Source: Chaenocephalus aceratus (lineage: Eukaryota; Chordata; Actinopteri; Perciformes; Channichthyidae). From it: 64,000 nt of DNA. The stretch lies in NCBI GenBank assembly GCA_023974075.1, contig CM043803.1, positions 5,386,830-5,450,829 of the forward strand. The letters are read 5' to 3'. The notes below the pieces were generated by a model. It worked only from the letters and a program-made list of their open reading frames with translations, ran no database searches and was not told the origin of the DNA. A program made the translations under genes and the position numbers. This document shows positions 33,925 to 48,387 of the stretch, piece after piece (position 1 is the first letter of the stretch; the number at the start of each line of letters is the position of its first letter).

Positions 33925-34530
33925 AAGACACGGGATGAGAGGAAAGGAAAGGGGGGAGAAGATATGAGAGATGAGGAGAAGGAGACACGAAAATAGAGGG
34001 AAGTAAGAGAAGAAGTTTGGTAGGGACAAGGGGGGGAGAGACAGAAGGGAGTGAGGATAAAATGAAAGGAGAGGAGAGGAGAGAGGCTGAAGGGAGCGAT
34101 AGCAGAATAGGGGAAGATGGGGGCAAGAAGAAGATGACACAAAATAAGGCAGAACAAGAGGAAAAGGGGAGGAAACAGAGGAGAAGAAGGACAGAGGGTA
34201 GCATTGGGATAATTAAAGAGTCAGAGAGCAAAGAACGAAAGACCAAAAAGGATAAGAGGGGAGAAAAAGGAGAAAGGAAAGTAGAAGAGGAGAAGTGTGA
34301 ATGGGAGGGAAAGATGAGATGAGTGGAAGAAAAAGGAAAATAAAGAGGAAAGGTAATCAGAGAGAGATGAGAAAATATAATGAAGGCAAGGAAAAGATGA
34401 TAAATGAATAAAGGAAAGAAGAAGAGGAAGGAGGAGGAAAGGGGAAAGAAAATAAAATGGAGAAAATACGAATAAAAGGAAAGCAAAGAAGAAAGCAAAA
34501 CACAGACGAGCAAAAACGGGACCGGAATGA
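33925..34530. repeat. 600 bp polypurine (GA-rich) tract
   Basis: Almost only A and G on the plus strand. The minus strand is therefore a 600-base pyrimidine tract running straight into the acceptor of the 33917 exon. Long open frames here code only Ser/Leu/Phe-rich or Lys/Glu/Arg-rich strings and are not genes. Confidence 0.9.
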
Positions 34531-36145
34531 AGAAATGGTTTGGAGAGGAGTAAAGAGGACGAGGGACTACTCAGTTAAATGAAATCCATTTTAGAGTCAT
34601 TCCATTTTGTTTCCATGGGTGATTTAATCAGCAGCCAAACTCAATGCTGTTTGAATGGCCAGTACACCGCTCAGCTCACCTCCGTTTGATTACATCTGAT
34701 CAGTACACACATCTGTTTGAATCATTTTACTGCCAACAGATGATCCAGCTCAATCTGTACCCGATTGAAGCTGCATTTTACGAGCTGACGTATTAATGCA
34801 GGATGAAGCACAAATACGTCTGTTCAATTAGACTGGAAACAAGAAAGATCTATTCATCTTGTATGCGGCGTTGACCTTTTGAGCCGTGCGAAAATGAATG
34901 GGCCAATCAAAACTGTGAGTTTGTGAGTGGGTGTGTGCATGTGAGTTATATAATCACTCTTCAGCTGCAACTCTAATGGATTTAGTTGAGATTCTATACA
35001 TCTTTTGTTTTTTGATAATTAGCTGTTCTAACAAAAGCAATTAAGTCAGATGTGAGAATAGACATTAAAGGATGAGTCCTTTTTTCACATCTATCTTATT
35101 ACAATACTCACTTCAAGATTTTAACAATGACAATATTATTGTAATTGTCTCTGCTCCTGGCGGGAAAGGGAATTCTTGCCAAAGGAAATTCAATGTAAGT
35201 GATGGGGGAACAAATTAAGTGGATATCTGTCAGTCTTTATTGAACATAAATACTGCGTTGTGTTGGGATCGCGCTTGGCCACGGCTTAGCAAAAAACACT
35301 TCCTGAGTGGGCAAAAGGTAGAATTGTTAACTGCATTATCAATACATTTTTAGACAAATTATTAAAATTCTCATTTCTAAATACGTGGTTAATATCGTAA
35401 ATTTAAACAAAACAAAAAACACAACTATTGGTTAGGAAAAAGAGTACGGTTTGGTTTAAAAGTATGTTTTATTCATTATTTTAGTTACAGAGGCAAATCA
35501 AAAAAGTAAACATTGACATTTGGTTTCACACGGGGCACCAATTGAAGCCTCCAGTCCTGTGTTTTGCATCCTTCCACCCCAAACTCCTCCCTATGTTGTC
35601 TGTTTGGGTCGACTGCACTTTGAATAATATTTAATTATCTTCTGTCTATTCAGATCAGGCTCTGAGTATCCTCAGGTCTGTTTTAAAAAATATCTATTTA
35701 TGCATCTAATGATTTTCCGCGGTTCTGCTTTGTAACCGGATGTAGTCACTGGGGGGGGGAAGCTGGAAAGTATTGAAGGTTACACACCTTGATTTTCATC
35801 TTATCATGCCGTCTATTGACTACATGGAACATATAGAAAAAACACATGCCTTATCCTTTAAACCTGAGAAGTGAACCCAGTAAGCCCACAAGCTAAACCA
35901 GCCTAATCCTCTATCGTGTAGGATCTCACAAATAAGGGGCAGCTGAGGTTGTGTTGTGCTGGGTAATTTATATTAGTCCTTTATGCTGTAGGACAAAAAG
36001 TATCTGCATAAAGTTAATATAGTCAGCTAACACAACCACAGATCACTCAGGTGGCGCTGCTGATCCCTGCCGGGGTGTTGTTTTTCACTTTCTATGAAGT
36101 ATGACATGCTTTCTTTTAAAGCTCCTCTGAGGCTCCTCTTCTAGG
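34531..36145. other. Intronic sequence, nothing recognised
   Basis: No ORF, element end or RNA gene seen. Confidence 0.5.
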
Positions 36146-36189
36146 GTGTGTGTGTGTGTGTTGTGTGTGTGTGTTGTGGTGTGTGTGTG

Positions 36190-36228
<39 letters not shown>

Positions 36229-36265
36229 GTGTGTGTGTGTGTGTGGTGTGTGTGTGTGTGTGTGT

Positions 36266-36312
<47 letters not shown>
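36146..36312. repeat. (GT)n microsatellite
   Basis: About 165 bp of GT with TTGT and GGTG interruptions. Confidence 0.95.
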
Positions 36313-36315
<3 letters not shown>

Positions 36316-36834
36316 TGCTCGCCACAAAATTAGAAAAAGTCCCTGGATGTTGTTTTTTCCTCTCTGGCTTGACTGTTTTTAAGCGCTTGACATTTCACCA
36401 TCTTGTTTTAACAGCGAGTCGGGAGATGGAGACGGCACAGGGGGAATATTGATATACGGACCGAAAGACAGACAGGACAAGCGGAGACTCAGACGCCATC
36501 TGTATTGACAGAAGGCAGTAATTGATTAGTCATTCATGCTACTGGGCTCCCCACTGATACGAAAAGGACAGAGGCTTTCACAACAGAGTCCTTTTACCTG
36601 ACTTCATCTTGAAGGCCTTCAGTGAGTCTTTTGTCTTTCTTCGGTTCATGGTTTATTAGTGGATGCAGAGTGATGAACAGAGAGAAAAGGAGATGATGTA
36701 GCTGGGTTCAAACACAAAGACATGGTATCTCACAGCTCCACATGCTCTCTGTATGTCTGTGAACTTTCACTGAACCGTCGCTCCTTATAATTACTGAGGT
36801 TATTATTCTAAGTGTTTTTTATTCAGTCTCTTAC

Positions 36835-37064
36835 CTTCTTGTCAGAAAGCCCAGACACTGTGTCGATATATTGCTCCTGGATCATGAAGGCAGCCAGGTT
36901 GGCAGTGTAGGAAGCCAGGAAGATGACAGCAAAGAAGGCCCAGACCAGGACCATGATCTTACTGGTCGTTCCTTTCGGGTTTTCAATGGGGACCGAGTTG
37001 TTAAAGACAATACCCCACAGCAGCCACACTGACTTCCCGATGGTGAACGTTGGGCCACCAGGAG
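36835..37064 (-). CDS. GluN2C exon: pore loop M2 and M3
   Basis: 230 bp. Encodes the re-entrant M2 with the double Asn ([16 protein letters not shown]) that sets Mg block and Ca permeability, then M3 with the invariant gating motif SYTANLAAF, and ends GLSDKK at a GTAAGA donor. Frame intact. Confidence 0.95.
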
Positions 37065-38372
<1,308 letters not shown>

Positions 38373-38760
38373 TTAATTCTCTTTTGTACGTCCTGCTTCA
38401 AAACCTCGGCCTGTGATGGGGGTCACCATATGTGGTTGGAGGATAGCAAGATGAGAAAATGAGAAGACAGAATTACACTGTTCAGGATTTGGTGCTGAAT
38501 TTTCTTGTTTGGGGTTTGGAAAAGGGATTTAGGTGTGTGTGCGGCACGTAAGGGGATTTAGTTGTAGGATATACAGTTATCGCCGGGATAAAAGCTTAAT
38601 GGGAAGTTTCCTGAAGCGTCCGCAGAGACAGAACCCGTTTTTAAGTAGGCCAACCTGGGAGAAAGTGTTGAGGCAGAAGATGGCAGCAACATTGGCTGAC
38701 ACTTACTGTACATCATACAACAGAAAAGTTATGATGGGATTTGACTAACTATTCGGTCTA

Positions 38761-38994
<234 letters not shown>

Positions 38995-39433
38995 TTAATC
39001 AAATTCAGTGGTCTAAAAACATGCTTTTCTTGTTTTTATTTTGCATCTGAATCAAACTATTTTGGTGACTGTATAATTCTGTAAAATATGCCTGAATGGG
39101 TTTATTTTATCACAACTTCCTTGTGTCCCGGAGGACAAGCTGCCAAGCTCTTCGTTGCTGAAATGAGAGCAAATTCTGAATTTCATGAGGAATCCTTTTT
39201 AGACGTGGAAGCCATAGTTCAGCAATGCAGTTGTCTACAGTAAGGCATGACTCTAACAAACAGTAAGGCTGTGGCATGACTCTTATCACGACTGTCTGCT
39301 GAAATACAAAAATGTTTGTCTCATCATCCGAGCATCCAGAGAGAGAGCATGCTGCATCTCAGGAGTGTTTAGATCCAAGCTTTCTTTTCCAAAAAAGCAG
39401 GAATTATGCAGAAAGAAATACGTTTTTATAAAT

Positions 39434-39493
<60 letters not shown>
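39434..39493. repeat. (CA)n microsatellite
   Basis: About 60 bp uninterrupted CA. Confidence 0.95.
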
Positions 39494-39494
<1 letters not shown>

Positions 39495-40086
39495 AGACAA
39501 AGCGACTGCAGGAACAGAAACACAAGCAGCAAGACTCTCCTGAGGAACACCTGTTCAGGGTGCTTCACTTTCAGATGCATCTGCGTTTGATGTGGCTCGC
39601 TGTGTGGAAGAAAAGCGTCGCTCCATATGTGCATGCAAGGCCTCACACCACTGACCAAGCCAAAACCCATCAAAGAATTTCTCCCCGCCATGCAGTGCTG
39701 TCACTCCAGACGCTGTGCATCATTACTGCCATCTCCCAACAAGGCGATCCTTATAGTGTGTACAGCGGATTTACTATCCTTTTGTACAGCTTTAAAATGC
39801 TTATATCACTTCATCTGTGTGACAACGGCTAATTTATCATCAACATTTCAATATAACATAACTAATGCTGTACGTAAAACACCTGAGACTTTTTAACATG
39901 AACCTTTTCCAACATCTGACCAATTAATTTTGTATTTGAATAATGTCATTTGTGGGAAAACGCACACAAAAACGTGGATTTATTTCAGCTTTAGAGTAAT
40001 GTTTTGCTTTTTTTGTGTTTTTGTATTTTGAATACATTTTCATGAATTCATGGCTACAGAAAGTTTTTTTTAAAGATATTGTATTA

Positions 40087-40102
40087 TTTCCTTGCTATTT
40101 AA

Positions 40103-40138
<36 letters not shown>
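40087..40138. repeat. (AT)n microsatellite
   Basis: ATAT run of about 45 bp. Confidence 0.9.
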
Positions 40139-40141
<3 letters not shown>

Positions 40142-40424
40142 GATCGTTCTATACTAAGTCCTTTTCGGCCCCAGGATTCATTTGGAGTGATTCAGCTTTG
40201 AGTTTACTGCAAATATTTGGTGATAGCTATAGCATGCTAAACACCACTTACCTCTAATTTAATCGTTGCATGTCATAACCCAAAGCTACATTTATTTGGG
40301 TTGGATCTGTGGATGAACATTTTAAAGCACCTTGTAGATGAACACTAAGCGACTCAACCCAGCTGCACCAGCTGCTGCATTCAGGGATTTAATCTTCCTT
40401 AAATAGCTCAGCCCTCAGTCTTAC

Positions 40425-40591
40425 CTCCCCAATCATGCCGTTCCAAGTACCACGGACCAGCTTGCCATGTTTTCCATTGGTGACTAAGTAGAGGTCATAT
40501 GAGAACTTGGGTACGGGACAGTTTCTTCAGGATATCTATGCAGAAGCCCTTACAGCACAGTTTGGTGTAGGACTCCGCGTGGCCGATGTCA
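40425..40591 (-). CDS. GluN2C exon: S1 lobe, first part, with 2 bp deletion
   Basis: 167 bp where phase continuity with both neighbours needs 169 (or 166). It begins [19 protein letters not shown] and ends [18 protein letters not shown], both correct, but the frames differ: near 40510 (plus GGGTAC) the middle reads LSRT then shifts into [11 protein letters not shown]. Two bases appear to be missing. As written the exon meets a TGA. Either an assembly error or a real disabling allele. Confidence 0.88.
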
Positions 40592-43077
40592 CTGAAAGAA
40601 AGATGAGAACAAGAAGCGTCACACACAGTAAACGCAGTGATAGTTTTCAACATATTCTGGTAAATAAAGTCCTGTCTGGCCTCTGGACTATATTTAGCTT
40701 TCTAGACCTAAGCTGTTGTTTTGCCTCGTTCCAGAGAGTGGGTGCTAAATAGTTGAGTGCTCTCATTCTGACAGTGACTATTGTCTACAGCAGTGAAGTG
40801 AAGGGCAGGCAATGGCTGGTTCATTAGCTAAATCAATATCTGTTAACAAGGTGTCGATGGAGACGGAGGACACAGAGAATAGATACATACGCACACAAAC
40901 ACACATAAACACAGGCGGAGGCAGTGTGACAGAGATGCATGAGTAAATGTGTGGCCTCTAATCAAAGGCCATTAAGGTGTGTAGCATGTGAGAGACACTT
41001 ACTCATCTCTGTGTCCTCGCTACTTAATGGGGTGTAGAAGAAGAGAGCAGAAAGACAGAAAATGGTGAAGAAATAATCAAATAAAAAAGACAAGACATTA
41101 AAACAGAGGACGATGAAAGTTAAAAGCATACAGATTGAATAGGACATTGACAAAACGCCAAAGTATCAAAGTGAAGGCCTAAAATGTACAAGGGCTATTC
41201 AGTCCTTGTAGTTATTCAACTTAGTGTGTTGGTGTGTGTGTGTGGTGTGTGTTGTGTGTGGTGTGTGTGTGTGTGTGGTGTGTGTGTGCGCAAGATAACC
41301 TCAGCATGTCAATTAGTTACCACAGGAGCCAAAGAGCATTTAAAAAGATCATTAAAAAATCATGTGAATGAATAAATGTGGGATACACAGAATGATAAAG
41401 AGTCAAACGAGTAATTAACATTCAAGTGGATTATTCTCAACAGCGTAAGAGTTAATTTTAGAGAAATTTGAAGTGTTTTTGAAAGGCTCGCTTCTTTCAC
41501 AGGAGACAATATCTCAGATAAACACTGCGTTAATTAATTGCTGCAGGAGCTGGCCACCTGTCGTCATTATACACACAAATCACATACACACATACAGACT
41601 TCTATTGGTGTCTTCCCGGCATACAGACACACGCACACATGTGGTACAGTGTCCGTGGAGGATTAGCAGCAGATGTGTTGTGTTCTTCATAAAATGCCTG
41701 GAAAAAGTAGTGCAACGTGGAGGGAAGTGCCATGAGGGAGTCAGACCGGAGAGAGGAGGAATCTCAGGTGAGCAGTAGACAGGAAACACATGGCGAACAA
41801 CCAGACACTGCCTGACAGGACAGGGTTCAGTTTGGAGGGAAAGGGCGGAGAGAGCAAAGGAACAAAGATGGAGGAGGACGAGGAGAAGGAGGAAATAATT
41901 GTAATCACCACCAATGTGATCATTTAAGAATGGTGAGGGGGAAATACAGTAAACAGTAATAGGGACATTGTCATTTCAAAGATATTCAAGCAAACACGAC
42001 GGTGGCATGGTGATTTCCCCTAATTAAGAAAAGAAGAGCCCCCATCTAAAAGAACACAAAGAAATCCAGTTTAATCAAAACAAATTACTTCCCAATGCCA
42101 AGAGCCAGTACAGGGAAGTTATGAATCTCCATTTTTTTGCTTGGGTTTTACTGTTTTAGTTCCTTAAACTGTTAGCATGGATTACTTGCCATAACTTAGA
42201 TCTTTCTTCAACCTTATTTGTAGTTTATCAAGATCAGCATAGTTCATAAAAAATGAACTGTTATCCAGGGGTTTGTAAAATCCTCCAGCTCATTCGATTT
42301 GGCAATAGAATTTAAAACAAAGTTAAAGAACTTTTGGTAATAATAATGTGGTCCAGTTCAAACATGATTTAAAATAAAGAAAATAGTTTCAGAAACTTGT
42401 TAGAAATGAATTCAAGGAACATTCATTGTCTGATGACTTAGACCCGAGGGGACCAAAATAGCAGTCACTTTGCTGCAGCAGGGTCAGACAGTCTGCCTGG
42501 CTCCGTCCTGGTTCTGGTTCTCCCGTGCCTCCCTATCCTAAAGTGGGTGGGAAGCCACACAGCAAAGCTCTGCTCCTAAACATACTATATCATTTGTTTT
42601 TTTAAGTAGAGTAAGGCATTTAGGGTAGAATTCCTGCTCCCTAATCAGCACAGAGGTAGGCGCAGCTTTCTGGCGAATGAGGCCATCATCTGTCCAAAGA
42701 AAAGGATTTTTTAATGAGCAAGACAACCTTTTTTTTCTAATTTCGCAAAACATCTGCTCTGCAGGGAAGCTGCTCAGGCCACACAGCAAGTTTAACTGAT
42801 TAATATAGCAGCCAGTCCTCTCTGCCTCTCTTCTTCTCCCTGTTTGTTGGTCAACTTCCAAATAGGACATGCCAGCCTTAGAGAAATGGTGAAAGAGAAA
42901 CAGAAAGAGGGAAGGATGGGATAACATTGTCCCATGCTATGACAGATGTCCCCATGTTGAACAAATAAATCTTCTTTACTGGCAATCAATGTGCCATCGT
43001 GCCCAACAACAGCCGCTACATATCTCTCTCCATAATTAATGTGCCAGCCATGGTCAGCTCTGCAATCTGCATAACTG

Positions 43078-43078
<1 letters not shown>

Positions 43079-43112
<34 letters not shown>
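43079..43112. repeat. (CA)n microsatellite
   Basis: About 34 bp of CA. Confidence 0.95.
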
Positions 43113-43115
<3 letters not shown>

Positions 43116-45890
43116 AAGGATACATGTGGACGCAATGAATGGCAAATTAACATGGCATTTACAGGCTATTGTTTGTTTTCTGTTGTGCGATAAAAAATTA
43201 GATAAAATTAGACATTAATATATAAATTGTTCAATACAAGTTATAGTGGTCCACATCATGTGACTTGCTGGATAAAAGGTTCCAACACAGTCCATAACAT
43301 AACATTCTCCATCAACATTACATTTAAATAGGTATTTGTCATTTAGATTAATACATTTGATTGACTTTCTTTCAATCTAGGATGAGAAGTTTCACATCTT
43401 TGTGTTTTATATGAAGATACAGCCAGCAGCTTGTTAGCTTAGCATGAAGAGCATAACCCTAACCCTAGTAGCTAGCCTGGCTTTGTCTAAAGGTTAAAGA
43501 AAATCCTTCAACTAGGACTTATTTGGTTATGAGGCAAATTGTTTGTACCTTTGGACAGAAACACGCTAGTTGTGTTCTGATTTGTGTTTCATGATAAGTT
43601 AAGCTAACTGTCCAATAATATGGCTTTATATGTAACATACAGTTAAGACAGCAGTATGACATTTGAGACATAAATCAATGTTTTGACACGTATTTTGTGC
43701 TTAAAATATTTATAAATGTGATTCAAGGAACTTAAGGTGCAGGAATGTTCCATGTGCGGCTGGATGTATTTTGTTTTGCATGTGTTTGACAATGTGCCAC
43801 AAAGCCAAATGTTATCTTCTTTTTTTGGTATTATCATACTTCGGCAAATTGTTATGGTTCTGCACTTTGGTAAGCTCTATGTGGCAAGCAAACAGCACAG
43901 CAGCAGAAATACATAACAATCAATAACAAGCACAAATAAATCCTCCAGTGAGATTTAAAGTTGGAAATAACACAGCTCTTGAGTGCACAGCAGAGATATA
44001 CAGTAGGTCAAGGTTGGTTTGAGCCCTTAAATAAATTACTAAATCAGGGCACTGAGGTGTGGTGGTTCTGGCATTAAAAGGTGCAGAACTGGCAGCAAAT
44101 TGCGTGTTTTCTCTGTTTTATTGTTATTCCCAAATCTATTGGTATGCTGGACAGTATTCTCTGCTGCTTCAGAGGATATATTAATCATTTGTGAATGTGG
44201 GAACTTTTCTTCTGGTGTGCTGTTGTCCCAACATCGGCAAGCCAAATGTACTAGTCTCAAGCAGCCACAGAAAATGGAAAGTCAATGCATTAGTTAATAT
44301 TTTGTTCTGGTTTCCTTGAAGTCCATAATGAAAACTGTTGGTTGGTGAAGCAGATCTCATCTTTTCATTTGCACAAGTTATTGTCCAATGAAAACGCAAC
44401 ATGAAAGCCTTTAGAAACCTAATCTAGATGTCGTAAATATGCACGCATATCATAGAGAACACCATAAAAAGGCTAATCAAGTATTAGCATTTCCTTTCAC
44501 GCGGACCAACAAAGAAAACCACTTTGAAATAAATACATAGAAATAATTCATTAATGCTATCTTGGAGGATTCAAGCAGAAACACAACAATGTGTCTGTGA
44601 TCAGAGACATATGTGCCATCTCTGATTAATTATTCCAACACAGCAGGTTTTAGGCACACTTTGTCTCAGATATCATTTGCAAAGAACTGATTTTCAAATG
44701 CAAATGGAGACAGCAAATTATAAGGTGTTACTGGCCATCTTGTTAAATAATATTACATTCATAGGTGTAACGACCACCGATCGGAAACAAGGAGACACTT
44801 CATATCTCATGCCGAAGAGAATTTCCAGAGAAAGACACTAAGTCGACCTTGAGTAAATCTATATTTTAAAACAACTCTGAAACAGTTTGCCTCAGCACAT
44901 ACAGGAACAAGTCAAACATGACTTAATGATACTTTGACATCCCATTCGTCATCTTTGAGGATAGACACGATTGATTTTAGGATTTCCCAAAGTAAAAATA
45001 TGATGTTTTGTAGGAGTTATCCAGTTGTCAATGTGGAAACAATAAAGTTAAAGTGGTTGACAATAGTTTTACGACGCAATTATATTTATGACAGTCTTGA
45101 ACTTTTATTGTTTGAACATAATGAAGACATTGTGCATTCCTGAAGAGCACCAGTTGTACGTAGTTATAGGTAATAGCTGTTTAATGGCTGTCTTCTGCCA
45201 TGCTGCGCTCGGTGTTTGACACCAGAGGTGTGTTTTTAAGGTGCTTAGACACTCAACACACACAATTACTCTATGCTTAATGAAGTGTGGAGGTTCGCAG
45301 TGTCGACTGAACTAAACTGGGGCAGAGAAACAGAGCGGGAGGGTGCAGGTGTCTGTGTTTATGACTGCGTATCATTTGAAATGTTTCAGTACTCGTGAAG
45401 ACATTATACGTTTTGAAATCCATTTCTTTAAAGTATTTTTTATGTAGGCACTCAAAATGTGGCTAAACAAAGATAGCATATTGGCAACTTTATCATCAAA
45501 AGTGTCATTATAATCTTAATATTTCTTATCAAATAAATAATATGATTTTTGAGAGATTAAATGCAAGAGAAGTTTTCTTTGAGAATGCAAGGTAACAAGG
45601 GGTAACTGATTCACAAATAGTCATTTTGTGAAGGAAGTGTTCCTTTTAAAAACAGCAACTAACAAAATAATATCAACTCAAGGTCCACTTGCTCGCTTGT
45701 TCTGGAGTTTCTGGACTAAATAGACCTTGAGAGGTGATGCTAAGAATCATAGAAAGTTTGCACCTAGAACTACATCAATGGAGAAAACTGGATCTGATGA
45801 TGTGGACGCTATGATTCAGTAAAAGTATGATATAATTTATAATACTAAATTGCACAGCTGATGGAGTAAAAATTGGGTAACACTTTATAT

Positions 45891-46055
45891 TAAGGTACAC
45901 AAATTCACCATCAACTAGTTGTTAATTAACATGCATATTAGCAGTATATTGGCCCTTTATTAGTCATTATAAAACACGTATTAATGCCTTATTCTACATG
46001 ACCGTATTCTACAAGTAAAAGGCCATTTGTTGAGAGTTTTTCCTCAATAACCCTC
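45891..46055 (+). mobile_element. Inverted-repeat partner of 54654-54808
   Basis: About 155 bp starting TAAGGTACACAAATTCACC and running through GCATATTAGCAGTATATTGG to CCTCAATAACCCTC. It is the near-perfect reverse complement of 54654-54808. Probably two copies of one fish DNA-element family in opposite orientation, 8.6 kb apart, bracketing the hAT-like MITE and the DIRS element. Confidence 0.7.
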
Positions 46056-46680
46056 TAATTAGTGCTTATTTATTGCAAGTAAGGAATTTGTTGTACATGA
46101 GTTTTGGTCTTAATATGCGCTGCTCAATATGGGCCTAATAAGGCAGTAGTACCACAAGAATAGTAATTCTCCCATAATAACACTTAACAAATATGATCTA
46201 TTCTCATGTAACAAGACATGCAACTATAAGTGTTAATTAAGTCTAAATAACTCAAAATTAGGTATTTATATCTAAGAATATGTTCCCTATTTTAAAGTGA
46301 AGTCTTGTTCATAACCAATAAGCTAGTAATTTGACTCTAATTGACCTGAACAGGTTCCCTATTCTAAAGTTGCCACCTCTTCACACTTTGTAAATACATT
46401 ATAGCACACAACTACTGAAATTAACCTCAACAGTACATGAACAAAGTAGGCACACGTTGAAATATCTGTTTTATTAATGAACCAATAAAGAGAGGTTCAG
46501 ACACATAACAAAACCTGTCAAGTTTCACCAAGGCTGAGAACATATGCAGTCTGTACTTTTTAATAAAACAGATTTTTAACAGATTTTATGTAGTTGTGGT
46601 CATACTTTGTGACCTGCTTGTATGTACTTACACACTAGGTGTACTGTTCTCTCTATGTGTTGTACTGTCTCAGTGTGAAC

Positions 46681-47261
46681 TAGGGCTGCACGATATACCG
46701 TGTCGTGACAATAATCGCGATATGCGCATGCGCGATATGCGCATCGCGTGGACGTGCGATTTAAAAAAAAAAATGTTTTAGGACTTTCGATATTAAGTAG
46801 GCAAATTAACTCAAACACCTCATGTTACAATTATTTTGCTGCTTGCTACAAAAGGAAAACTTGCGCGGCTCTCATGTCAGGGGTACTTGAGTGAGTGACA
46901 TGCAGGCTCTGTATGTCACTCAAATCTCCAAAGCAAACGGACCCGGTGATTAAAGGTAAAAAACACTGAATAAAGTAGTTTCATGTGTTTGTCCAGGGCA
47001 GTTCAGCGCTGCTAACCGAGCTAGCTCAGCTTGTTGCTCTGATAACTTAAGATCCAGACGTCCATGACTAAAATCCTTCATCCGGTTAGATATAGTTAAA
47101 AAAATACCAATTGTATAGCATTAAAGTTCAAGAAAGGATGGTTTGCGGGGGGGAAAAAAAACGGTCTTTTCTTCAATTCCTGTATGTTTTCATATCGCAA
47201 TATATATCGCAGGGGGGGGAGAAATCACAATGTCAGTTTTTTCCAATATCGTGCAGCCCTA
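46681..47261. mobile_element. hAT-like MITE with 8 bp target duplication
   Basis: Terminal inverted repeat of 16 bp (TAGGGCTGCACGATAT) at both ends and flanking GTGTGAAC at 46673-46680 and 47262-47269. The 8 bp duplication is the hAT signature. 581 bp, no transposase. The interior has TATCGC-type palindromes and a TGCGCATGCGCG motif at 46724-46735. Confidence 0.88.
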
Positions 47262-48070
47262 GTGTGAACATAGATTAAACAGCCAGCCAAACTCTTTTGA
47301 GAGCCAGGCAATGAGCAGCCATGCTCCTTTATTGACTTATTTGCAGTCCACTGACATTCAAACGGAGTGAAACTATACAAAAAGAAGTTACAAGACACTT
47401 AATGATCTCATACATGCAAGTGTAACATACACAGATTAACACATAGGACCGCTAAGTGTAAACAAGGTAAATATAGCTAATGCTAGCTGTGCAATAAGCA
47501 TGTATACAGGCTAGTATGACTAACGCTAGCATGTATGCTAACGCTACCGTGTATGCTAACGCTAGCGCGAATGCTAACGCATTTTCTCATTGTGTTTAAA
47601 CATCTCCAAATGTCATCACATAAACACAATACATGTTACTAATCGTTACAGTGTAAGGATTACACTTACAGAAAAAAATAAGTCGGGCCCCCCCAACACA
47701 AATAGTCAGGCTCAGTGGGGTGCTGTGGGGTAGCTTGACGTTTCATAGAGGGTGCTCAAACATTTAGGGTTCTCATTCATAACACTCCGTTCAATGTCTC
47801 ACTATGGGATCACTCATCGCGGAGCAAACAGAAGCATCAATCTCATTACGCCAATCCTGATTGGCTGGTGATCTTGACGTCAGCGTCAGGGAATCCACCC
47901 CCTATAAGTAGCTTGCGCTACGTCGCATGCGTCATTCAAACACCTCTTCTCGCTTCAGAGCACATCTCGATGGTAGCCGGGCTAGCTTAACAGTCCACAG
48001 ACTGAACCCAAAGCTAACTTTCGGTCGACGGGCGCTCGCCGGCTACTCTTCTGCTTCACAAGAAGACTGT

Positions 48071-48356
48071 TAATGCTAACACACCAGTTCGTATTATAAT
48101 CGACCTCGCCGTTTCTTTCCTCGGAAATTAAGGTACGGTTTTGATTTTTTCAAGCTAACAACACACCTGTTGCTAGCTTGCTTTCCGTCCTCGCTACCGA
48201 CACCACGGTAGCGAGGACGTTTTTTATTTTTCTCTCACAGAGGAGAAAAAGATTAAAGAATATTAACACACCAGTTAATATTCTTTGAGAAAAAATCTAC
48301 ACCGTCCTTTTTTTCTCCGAATTTTTTTTTTTTCTCGACAACGTACCTGTTACGAG
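48071..48356 (+). other. Five tandem hairpins with shared ACACCA-type loop in the DIRS leader
   Basis: Between the left ITR and the gag start. Hairpin A 48071-48096: 10-position stem, one mismatch and one G-U, loop ACACCA. B 48151-48180: 12 positions, one mismatch, loop ACACCT. C 48186-48219: 14 bp perfect, loop ACACCA, followed by T6. D 48255-48286: 13 bp perfect, loop ACACCA. E 48334-48356: 7 bp with an internal loop, loop GTACCT. Stem sequences are unrelated in their outer parts yet remain paired. Four of five loops are closed by AAC/GTT. Confidence 0.8.
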
Positions 48357-48387
48357 CGGGTCCTCTCCACGCCACGCGGCGAACAAG

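Noticed and set aside
33809..34513. Ser/Leu/Phe-rich 234 aa frame
   Set aside because: It is the polypyrimidine strand of a GA tract lying in an intron; only its last residues overlap the real grin2c exon in another context.
36085..36452. Frames over GT repeats here and at 61529-61876
   Set aside because: Dinucleotide-repeat translation.
41473..41778. 101 aa frame in the large grin2c intron
   Set aside because: No domain, no splice context, composition like random sequence.
43453..43468. TAACCCTAACCC interstitial telomere
   Set aside because: Only two units; expected by chance.
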